A stretch of DNA of 64,000 nt from an uncultured Alphaproteobacteria bacterium (GTDB lineage: Bacteria; Pseudomonadota; Alphaproteobacteria; Micavibrionales; Micavibrionaceae), in the NCBI GenBank assembly GCA_937934135.1, contig CALHAW010000023.1, forward strand, positions 1-64,000, read 5' to 3'. Under the pieces are notes generated by a model. The model saw only the letters and a program-made list of their open reading frames with translations, did not search any database and was not told the origin of the DNA. Below, one piece after another: positions 1-5,018 of the stretch; position 1 is the stretch's first letter, and every line of letters starts with the position of its first letter. The translations under genes and the position numbers were made by a program.

Positions 1-59
1 ATGTCTTTCGCGTCAGGTGGCTTTAACGCGATGACGTTTGGGTTGCTATGATCTGCCAT
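1..59 (-). CDS. Partial small CDS running off the left edge
   Basis: The minus strand reads MADHSNPNVIALKPPDAKD from an ATG at 59 and stays open to the window edge. A GAGGGC Shine-Dalgarno-like stretch lies about 9 bases upstream. An in-frame ATG at 74 overlaps the stop codon of the upstream 75-residue gene by 4 bases (ATGA), so the start could be there and translation could be coupled. Only 19 codons are visible and I do not recognise the family. Its position makes it the next gene in the element operon that begins at 298. Confidence 0.45.
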   Translation of the reverse strand, partial: MADHSNPNVIALKPPDAKD

Positions 60-70
60 GCATGATGCCC

Positions 71-298
71 TCATGCATTCTTATTGCTCGTCTTATGACG
101 CTCAATATTTTTGAGTTTAATAATACCGTCAACCCATTGCAGGGCGCGACCGACACTGCGCACTTCTTTAATCAGCTCCTCTCGCAATTCAGATAGTTTG
201 CTATCATCCAGCGTTTTTAATTGTCCTACAGGCGTATGTTGCACCCACTTGAAAACAGCCTCACCAGCGTCGATATGGTCATCTATTGATTTGTTCAT
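71..298 (-). CDS. Small hypothetical element protein, 75 aa
   Basis: This is a short, charged, soluble protein of unknown function with no signal peptide or membrane segment. The middle (about residues 28-65) looks helical and amphipathic, with LDDSKLSELREELIKEVRSVGRAL, which could support a coiled coil or oligomerisation. The ATG at 298 follows a purine-rich AAGGAAAAGG stretch with good spacing. The gene sits 103 bases after the sigma-factor gene on the same strand, but has its own upstream element matching the one in front of the gene at 3661. It is probably the first gene of a leftward element operon. I cannot assign a function. Confidence 0.6.
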   Translation of the reverse strand: MNKSIDDHIDAGEAVFKWVQHTPVGQLKTLDDSKLSELREELIKEVRSVGRALQWVDGIIKLKNIERHKTSNKNA

Positions 299-308
299 TT
301 ATCCTTTT

Positions 309-369
309 CCTTATTAGAGTTTGTTGTCCCTAATAAGCAGGTACAGTTTTGGCCTCAGAAACGACGACG
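309..369 (-). promoter_or_regulatory. Shared upstream element, copy 1
   Basis: Read on the minus strand this contains CGTCGTCGTTT, then CTGTACC, then CTTATTAGGGACAA, ending in TAATAAGG next to the start of the 75-residue gene. It matches the sequence in front of the 61-residue gene at 3661 at about 40 of 47 aligned positions. CTTATTA and TAATAAG form an inverted repeat with a 14-base loop. It is probably a promoter and leader shared by two element operons. The repeat is seen directly; the function is inferred. Confidence 0.6.
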
Positions 370-401
370 GCATCTGCAAAAAAAATCAATTATTTTTCAA
401 A

Positions 402-974
402 TCATTCTCTAAGCCCCAGTTTTTCTAGATATTCGCGCAATCTTTTTGCTCTGCTCGATAACGTCGTGCGGGGAATTCCTGTAGAATGAGATGCCTCAGT
501 GATGCTTTGATACCTCAATAGCTCATAGGTGCTACGAATATCTTCAGGCATCTCGGCAAGCACCTTACTCATATCCATATTATACTCTGCCATCAGATAA
601 GAATTTGAAGCAAAGCTATCTCCCCAGAGGGCTTGTTCACTGGCAATACTATCCAGCAACTCCATAGAACTTTCCTCATCACCGATAATCGTGGAAAGTG
701 ACAGCTCCTTTTGACCAGTCCAGCGCTTTTGAGTTTCAGCCTCTGCAATGAGATTAATTGCATGGTTGTTAACCACGGATTTAATAAAGCTTCGACGATC
801 ACCTTTGCTTTCATCAAAACTGGGCCATGCATGGAGATAAGCCAGCATCAATTCTTGTTGGAGATCTTCAAAATCACCTGCCGTAAAGAACGGTGATTTT
901 GTGAGTGTTCTGGCTTTATAACCAATAAAAAAAGCGGCGTAGGAATCTACGCCGCCGTAACGATTGTTCGACAT
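402..974 (-). CDS. Small sigma-70-family sigma factor, 190 aa
   Basis: The length and layout fit an ECF-size sigma factor. Region 2 covers roughly residues 28-90 (DFEDLQQELMLAYLHAWPSFD, then RRSFIKSVVNNHAINLIAE). Region 4 is an HTH at roughly 140-185 (MPEDIRSTYELLRYQSITEASHSTGIPRTTLSSRAKRLREYL). Such proteins recruit RNA polymerase to specific promoters. I see no anti-sigma gene beside it. It lies within the recombinase element, so its likely targets are element promoters, possibly the repeated upstream sequence at 309-369 and 3670-3725. The start codon follows AGAGGAAAG, which lies in a long hairpin described separately. A phage-type or element-type regulator is the main alternative name. 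Confidence 0.8.
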   Translation of the reverse strand: MSNNRYGGVDSYAAFFIGYKARTLTKSPFFTAGDFEDLQQELMLAYLHAWPSFDESKGDRRSFIKSVVNNHAINLIAEAETQKRWTGQKELSLSTIIGDEESSMELLDSIASEQALWGDSFASNSYLMAEYNMDMSKVLAEMPEDIRSTYELLRYQSITEASHSTGIPRTTLSSRAKRLREYLEKLGLRE

Positions 975-976
975 TT

Positions 977-1024
977 TTCTTTCCTCTTTTGTTCAGCGGA
1001 GAAAAGTCTCCGCAGAGGAAAGAA
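977..1024 (-). promoter_or_regulatory. RBS-sequestering hairpin of the sigma-factor gene
   Basis: On the minus strand, TTCTTTCCTCT pairs perfectly over 11 bases with AGAGGAAAGAA, and inside this GCGGAGA pairs with TCTCCGC around a CTTT loop. An 8-base bulge (TGAACAAA) separates the two stems on the 3' side. The 3' arm of the outer stem is the Shine-Dalgarno region, ending 2 bases before the ATG at 974. If transcribed, the hairpin would hide the ribosome binding site. A DNA operator is the alternative reading of the same palindrome. Confidence 0.7.
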
Positions 1025-1169
1025 TGCAAAATCTGAGTATTATTTCAGCCGCTTACAGGGGAAAATGGGGGCGCACAAATACGCACGTACTCAAAAACCC
1101 CAGCCAACAGGCATCTACAACCGTTGCTAGAACGATATTTTTTAAGCGTCTGGAAAGTGGTCATACAAA

Positions 1170-1192
1170 GGAATGATATAAAACGTCATTCC
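1170..1192 (-). repeat. Inverted repeat after the recombinase operon
   Basis: GGAATGA and TCATTCC form a perfect 7-base inverted repeat around a 9-base loop, 33 bases after the stop of the HTH-like gene and upstream of the sigma gene. It has no T-run after it, so it is a poor intrinsic terminator. It could be an operator for the sigma gene or an RNA processing or stabilising hairpin. Confidence 0.4.
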
Positions 1193-1224
1193 TATGATGT
1201 TTTGGGTGATTCTTTACTTGGTTA

Positions 1225-1629
1225 TCAAAAACCAAATAGTTGTTCTTGCTCACTCCATAGAGCAGGAAAGCTTTTTTCAACTGAAGACAAACCAAATCCA
1301 TCAGGTTGATTTCCATCGAGAATAGATTGAATGACCTTTGGAGACAGACGCATTAAGCGCATAACGCGCAACACGTATGATCGGTTAATATTCTCATTAT
1401 CGCTGATTGCTTGAGCGTTTTTATAATGGCCAGTTTCAATTAATTTGTGCCATCTATAAGCACGCCCCAGCGCCTTGAGCAGTTTATCGTCTTTACGAAT
1501 ATGACGATCCAATCTTTGTAAATCTTGGCCAACAGGACCAACCACGACTTTCTTTCCACCCCATTTTCTTAAATTTATCGGCACGTGAACAATAATTTTT
1601 TGCTCAGATTTATCTTGGCTTAAAGCCAT
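1225..1629 (-). CDS. Recombinase-associated HTH-like protein, 134 aa
   Basis: The N-terminal part is basic (QKIIVHVPINLRKWGGKKVVV). The central part contains LLKALGRAYRWHKLIETGHYKNAQAISDNENINRSYVLRVMRLMRLSPKVIQSILDGNQP, a pattern I know from small proteins encoded next to serine recombinases in alphaproteobacterial elements. The AISDNENINRSYVLRVMRL stretch reads as a helix-turn-helix related to ParB/KorB types. I prefer the ATG at 1629 (MALSQ) over 1647, because GGAG lies about 8 bases upstream of it and the ATG follows the recombinase stop by one base, which suggests translational coupling. A role in DNA binding or recombination control is inferred. Confidence 0.7.
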   Translation of the reverse strand: MALSQDKSEQKIIVHVPINLRKWGGKKVVVGPVGQDLQRLDRHIRKDDKLLKALGRAYRWHKLIETGHYKNAQAISDNENINRSYVLRVMRLMRLSPKVIQSILDGNQPDGFGLSSVEKSFPALWSEQEQLFGF

Positions 1630-1630
1630 A

Positions 1631-2983
1631 TTATGCGCTCCTTTCATTCATATTTTTATTGATGGTTTGTTGTAGATCGTGAATGATGTTCTCTAACCCG
1701 CTGGCGCGATATTCAATATCAACACCTTGCGATTTCACGACCACTCTCTCAATTAATAAATGCGCAATACGTTTTTGCTCTGCTGGAAAAAGATGATCCC
1801 AAAATGAGCCAAGCTTTTGTAGAGCGTCATGCATTTCATGTTCTTGAAAATTCTTATCGTGTTCGCGCATGGACCGCCAAACCTCGACCAATATTTTGGG
1901 GGAGGCAAAAATAGCTTTGAGCTGGCTTTTGATTAATTCTTCAATCTCTCCTGCAGGGATTCTGCTAACAGGGCATTCTCCGCAAGTATGTTGGCGGTAA
2001 GAATTGGTGATGTAATAACGATATTGTTTGTTTTTCTTCTTTGTATAAGTAGGAGACATGGCTCCTTCGCAACCACCGCAAACAATAATGCCTTTAAGTA
2101 GAGCATCTGATTTTGCTGTATAGGTTCGCTTGCGTTTAGAACCGGCATTTTCCGCAAAAATATCTTGCGCTTGGTCAAACAAATTCTGGTCTATTAAAGC
2201 TTGATGCTGACCAGGGTAATGCTTTCCTTTGTGATGTACTTCCGCAAGATATAGACGGTTCTTTAAAATGGTGCGCAGAGCTTGCAAGCTAAAGACTTTT
2301 CCGCCTTGCTTATTGCCTGTCTGACTTACATATGATTTTGTGCGATAGCCTTGATTATTTAATTCCTTAGCCAGCATTGCGATAGATCCCAGCGCAATAA
2401 ACCGCTCATAAATATGCTTAACTTGTTTTGCTTCAGCGGGGTTCGTGAGCAATTTGCGCTCAATCACATCATAGCCTAGCGGTGGCGGCCCACCCATCCA
2501 CATACCTTTTTTCTTGGATGCTGCAAACTTATCGCGAATGCGCTCGCCTGTGACCTCGCGTTCAAATTGGGCAAAGCTCAACAAAATATTGAGCGTTAAT
2601 CTCCCCATGGAATCCTTGGTGTTAAAATGCTGGGTCACAGACACAAAGCTGGTGTCATGTTTATCAAATACTTCCACCATCTTCGCAAAATCTGCCAGCG
2701 AGCGTGATAAGCGGTCAATTTTGTAAACCACTACAATGTCTATGCGTCCTGCCTCGATATCTCGCAGCAATTTTTTTAAAGCTGGGCGTTCCATATTTCC
2801 ACCCGAAAAACCACCGTCGTTATATTGCTCTGGTATGATGCGCCAACCTTCATGGCGCATGGCTTCGATGTATTTTTCACCTGCCTCGCGCTGTGCATCC
2901 AGCGTATTGTAATCCATATCCAGACCTTCTTCGGTGGATTTACGCGTATACACAGCGCAACGTAAAATCTTCTTTTCTGCCAT
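1631..2983 (-). CDS. Large serine recombinase (site-specific), 450 aa
   Basis: It catalyses integration, excision or inversion of DNA through a covalent phosphoserine intermediate. The resolvase-type catalytic domain occupies about residues 5-155, with the likely nucleophile Ser16 in YTRKST and the conserved arginine region YKIDRLSRSL at 87-96. A recombinase domain follows (GPPPLGYD at about 165, then RTILKNRLYLAEV), then a zinc ribbon with Cys pairs (CGGCEGAM and CGECPV at about 300-335). A short C-terminal region ends near residue 445. The start codon overlaps the DUF2924 stop by one base (TAATG). The domains look intact, so it may be active. It is the best candidate for the enzyme that moves this element. 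Confidence 0.93.
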   Translation of the reverse strand: MAEKKILRCAVYTRKSTEEGLDMDYNTLDAQREAGEKYIEAMRHEGWRIIPEQYNDGGFSGGNMERPALKKLLRDIEAGRIDIVVVYKIDRLSRSLADFAKMVEVFDKHDTSFVSVTQHFNTKDSMGRLTLNILLSFAQFEREVTGERIRDKFAASKKKGMWMGGPPPLGYDVIERKLLTNPAEAKQVKHIYERFIALGSIAMLAKELNNQGYRTKSYVSQTGNKQGGKVFSLQALRTILKNRLYLAEVHHKGKHYPGQHQALIDQNLFDQAQDIFAENAGSKRKRTYTAKSDALLKGIIVCGGCEGAMSPTYTKKKNKQYRYYITNSYRQHTCGECPVSRIPAGEIEELIKSQLKAIFASPKILVEVWRSMREHDKNFQEHEMHDALQKLGSFWDHLFPAEQKRIAHLLIERVVVKSQGVDIEYRASGLENIIHDLQQTINKNMNERSA

Positions 2984-3447
2984 TATTTGCGCCCCCTTGA
3001 TTTATGATATGGGCGGGTGGCTTTATTTTTAAGCAGACCAAAGAAGGCGTTGCCGTTCCAGCGCGTTCCGGTAATGGCAAAAGCCGCACCAGAAAGGCTT
3101 TTATATTTTGTTCCTTGGTACTCGTAACCATCTTCTAAAACCGTAACGTGATGCTCCACGCCTTTGACCTCGCGAATAAGATGTGTGCCAATGGCAAGTC
3201 GTGTGTTGTCGTATTTTCGTTCGTTCAAGGATTTGCTTTCAGCCAGCGCCTCCAGCCGATCAATGGTCTTTTTGGTGAGGCCTCCATAAGCCAATTCTTG
3301 CACACGGTAGATCAGCTCATTAACCAGATATTTTTTATTCGATTTTGTTTTTGGTGGCGTATCAAAATAGCGTGGCCATTCTTTGAGGAGCTCTTTAACG
3401 CTCATTTCCTCAAGGCTCGTATATTCTTGTAGTATGTTAATTTCCAT
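2983..3447 (-). CDS. DUF2924-domain protein, 154 aa
   Basis: The sequence has the DUF2924 pattern: an N-terminal helical part with SVKELLKEWPRYFDTPPKTKSNKKYLVNELIYRVQELAYGGL and a C-terminal part with HLIREVKGVEHHVTVLEDGYEYQGTKYKSLSGAAFAITGTRWNGNAFFGL. DUF2924 proteins are commonly encoded immediately upstream of serine recombinases in alphaproteobacterial elements, as here, with a one-base stop/start overlap. Their biochemical role is not established as far as I know; a recombination directionality or DNA-binding accessory role is a reasonable guess only. GAGGATATGAG precedes the ATG at 3447. Confidence 0.85.
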   Translation of the reverse strand: MEINILQEYTSLEEMSVKELLKEWPRYFDTPPKTKSNKKYLVNELIYRVQELAYGGLTKKTIDRLEALAESKSLNERKYDNTRLAIGTHLIREVKGVEHHVTVLEDGYEYQGTKYKSLSGAAFAITGTRWNGNAFFGLLKNKATRPYHKSRGRK

Positions 3448-3475
3448 CTCATATCCTCTTTTTTAACGGTTCTTT

Positions 3476-3661
3476 TTAAGAGCTTTTTTGCTCATCGCAT
3501 GAATGCTTCGAAGAGGCGTGAAGTCCAGCGGAACTTCTCTCAATACGTTGCTTTTGCTGGCTATTTTTAAATCGGGAGAAACCTCGGGCTAGAATGCTGG
3601 CGATTTCAGCCATGCGCTCTTTGCTTGTCATTTCAGATGGGTTTTTCGTACTTGTACGCAT
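3476..3661 (-). CDS. Small element protein, 61 aa, first gene of the recombinase operon
   Basis: I use the ATG at 3661 rather than the track start at 3775, because AAGGAG lies 6 bases upstream and because the sequence from there resembles small proteins often found before DUF2924 genes (MTSKERMAEIASILARGFSRFK). The rest is basic and Ser-rich and ends in SCDEQKSS. It has no signal peptide or membrane segment. It lies 28 bases before DUF2924 and probably shares its transcript. The function is unknown; a small DNA-binding accessory or excisionase-like role is speculation. Confidence 0.65.
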   Translation of the reverse strand: MRTSTKNPSEMTSKERMAEIASILARGFSRFKNSQQKQRIERSSAGLHASSKHSCDEQKSS

Positions 3662-3669
3662 AATTTTCT

Positions 3670-3725
3670 CCTTATTAATTGTTCCTAATAAGGCTGGTAC
3701 AGGATTGGCTTGAAAAACGACGACG
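3670..3725 (-). promoter_or_regulatory. Shared upstream element, copy 2
   Basis: The minus strand reads CGTCGTCGTTT, GCCAATCCTGTACC, then CCTTATTAGGAACAATTAATAAGG directly before GAGAAAATTATG. CCTTATTA and TAATAAGG form a perfect 8-base inverted repeat with an 8-base loop, and the 3' arm runs into the Shine-Dalgarno AAGGAG. It matches copy 1 (309-369) closely, except that the loop lengths differ. It is probably a promoter plus translational control leader for the recombinase operon. Confidence 0.6.
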
Positions 3726-3963
3726 AGATCACAAAATTTTTTGATTAGTTCGAAAAGCGGTATGAAGCCAACCATTTATAGGATGCGAAATTAGATTTTC
3801 AGAAATCGTTATAAAACAAGGTGTTATCTTGAGTACGAAAAAATCGTTTAGTGCTCAAAAGCGTGAGAGAATGTGAGAATTGAGAGGAAATTTAATGATT
3901 TTTACGCTCTAACAGTACTCAAAGAATAGTGCTAAACCGCCTAAACACTGGGGGATTTAGGCA

Positions 3964-3990
3964 TAAAAAAACACCCATAAAGGGCGTTTG
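3964..3990 (-). terminator. Intrinsic terminator behind tRNA-Tyr
   Basis: The minus strand reads ACGCCC, TTTAT, GGGTGT and then a run of T residues. The 6-base stem (one G-T pair) with a T-tail starts about 10 bases after the tRNA 3' CCA and fits a terminator for the tRNA transcript. Confidence 0.75.
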
Positions 3991-4000
3991 TAAATTTAAA

Positions 4001-4086
4001 TGGTGGAGGGAGCAGGATTTGAACCTGCGTACGCTTGCGCGGGCGGAGTTACAGTCCGCTGCCATTAACCACTCGACCATCCCTCC
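4001..4086 (-). tRNA. tRNA-Tyr (GTA anticodon), CCA encoded
   Basis: The minus strand reads GGAGGGATGGTCGAGTGG through to TCCCTCCACCA. The acceptor arms GGAGGGA and TCCCTCC pair fully. The anticodon loop reads CTGTAA in the stem context GCGGA/TCCGC, giving anticodon GTA. A long variable arm (CCGCGCAAGCG-type hairpin) makes it a class II tRNA, as expected for bacterial tRNA-Tyr. The T arm has GGTTCAAATCC. The terminal CCA is encoded (4001-4003). Its 3' end faces the integrated element. The matching tyrS gene is also in this window. Confidence 0.97.
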
Positions 4087-4136
4087 ACTTTTAAAAAAGA
4101 ATGTGCGTTTAAATATGATTAAAGCGTTGCTATAAA

Positions 4137-4161
4137 AAAAGCTTTTTACCCTTCCTGTCAA
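4137..4161 (-). promoter_or_regulatory. Possible promoter of tRNA-Tyr
   Basis: On the minus strand TTGACA (4156-4161) is followed after about 18 bases by a T-rich TTTTAT/TTTATA box. The -35 is perfect, the -10 imperfect and the spacing slightly long, so this is tentative. It lies in the gap shared with divergent rlmB. Confidence 0.35.
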
Positions 4162-4181
4162 GGGTGCTATGACCTTAAACC

Positions 4182-5009
4182 ATGAATAATAATAGAAAAT
4201 CACATAATCGGGGCCAAAAAAGGCAAGATACGCGCTCTCATCGTGCTAAAAATGAGCCTAAATCTCGTTTGAAGATAGATATTTTTGGCATGCATGCGGT
4301 GGCGCAAGCGTGGGTGAACCCCAAACGCCATATTCACGCACTCTATATTACCGATAAAGCAATGGATGGCTTTGATGAAGCCTTAAAAACTGCACTGGAT
4401 CTGGGATTAAAACGCCCAGACCCGACCATGATTGAAAAAACTGCGCTGGATCAATCCTTATCGCAAGGCAGTGTTCATCAGGGGATTGGTCTAACTTGTC
4501 AGGCGCTGGAAGAAACAGATATTGGCGATATTATCCGCATGGAGGCCACAAAGGACCCAGGGGAGCGCTCTGTACTTATTATGCTTGATCAGGTGACGGA
4601 CCCGCATAATGTAGGCGCAATTATCCGTTCCGCCAGTGCGTTTGGAGCAGGCGGCATGATCATGCAAAGCAAACATGCACCCGAATTACGTGGTGTGTTG
4701 GCGAAGACCGCGTGCGGCGGGGTTGAGCATTTGCCCGTGGCCTATGAAACGAACCTTAATCGCTCTATTGAAACCTTTCAGGAGGCTGGATATTTTGTGA
4801 TTGGCCTGTGTGAGCATACCGAAGAAAGCGTGTCTAAATTAAGTGAGTACCCCAAGCTGGTTTTGGTGTTGGGCGCGGAAGGGGATGGCCTACGCCGTAT
4901 GATACGTGAGCATTGCGACCTTTTGGTACGCCTACCAACTGCCCCACCGATTGCCAGCCTTAATGTATCAAATGCAGCGGCGGTTGCACTGTTTGCGGCA
5001 CTGGCTTAA
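4182..5009 (+). CDS. rlmB: 23S rRNA (guanosine-2'-O-)-methyltransferase RlmB-type
   Basis: This SpoU/TrmH-family enzyme transfers a methyl group from SAM to a ribose 2'-OH of 23S rRNA (G2251 in E. coli for RlmB). A basic N-terminal tail (NRKSHNRGQKRQDTRSHRAKN) precedes the SpoU substrate-binding domain, with IFGMHAVAQAWVNPKRHIHALYIT at about 30-55. The knotted catalytic domain carries the three SpoU motifs: LDQVTDPHNVGAIIRSASAFGA at about 128-150, LVLGAEGDGLRR at about 228 and LPTAPPIASLNVSNAAAVALF near the C-terminus. The gene ends 9 bases before polA. No strong Shine-Dalgarno precedes the ATG, so the start is somewhat uncertain. The exact target nucleotide is inferred from the family. Confidence 0.88.
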   Translation: MNNNRKSHNRGQKRQDTRSHRAKNEPKSRLKIDIFGMHAVAQAWVNPKRHIHALYITDKAMDGFDEALKTALDLGLKRPDPTMIEKTALDQSLSQGSVHQGIGLTCQALEETDIGDIIRMEATKDPGERSVLIMLDQVTDPHNVGAIIRSASAFGAGGMIMQSKHAPELRGVLAKTACGGVEHLPVAYETNLNRSIETFQEAGYFVIGLCEHTEESVSKLSEYPKLVLVLGAEGDGLRRMIREHCDLLVRLPTAPPIASLNVSNAAAVALFAALA

Positions 5010-5018
5010 AACAATCCC

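Larger units (their letters stand above)
1..3900. mobile_element. Right part of a serine-recombinase-bearing integrated element
   Basis: All genes from the left edge to about 3661 lie on the minus strand and include a large serine recombinase, a DUF2924 protein, an HTH-like protein and a small sigma factor, a set often found together on alphaproteobacterial integrated elements. The following genes (tRNA-Tyr, rlmB, polA) are chromosomal. The left end is outside the window. The right end must lie between 3662 and the tRNA-Tyr 3' end at 4001, but I see no unambiguous attachment repeat, so the 3900 limit is approximate. The gene content is read directly; the mobility is inferred. Confidence 0.65.
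3662..4000. other. Non-coding stretch between the element operon and tRNA-Tyr
   Basis: These 339 bases hold the leader of the 61-residue gene (to about 3726), an AT-rich segment with no convincing ORF, two copies of TTGAGTAC in opposite orientation (3829-3836 plus, 3915-3922 minus) and the terminator behind tRNA-Tyr. The element-chromosome junction should lie here. Confidence 0.6.

Noticed and set aside
3919-4203. 94-residue minus ORF
   Set aside because: It spans the tRNA-Tyr gene and its terminator and has no protein-like features.
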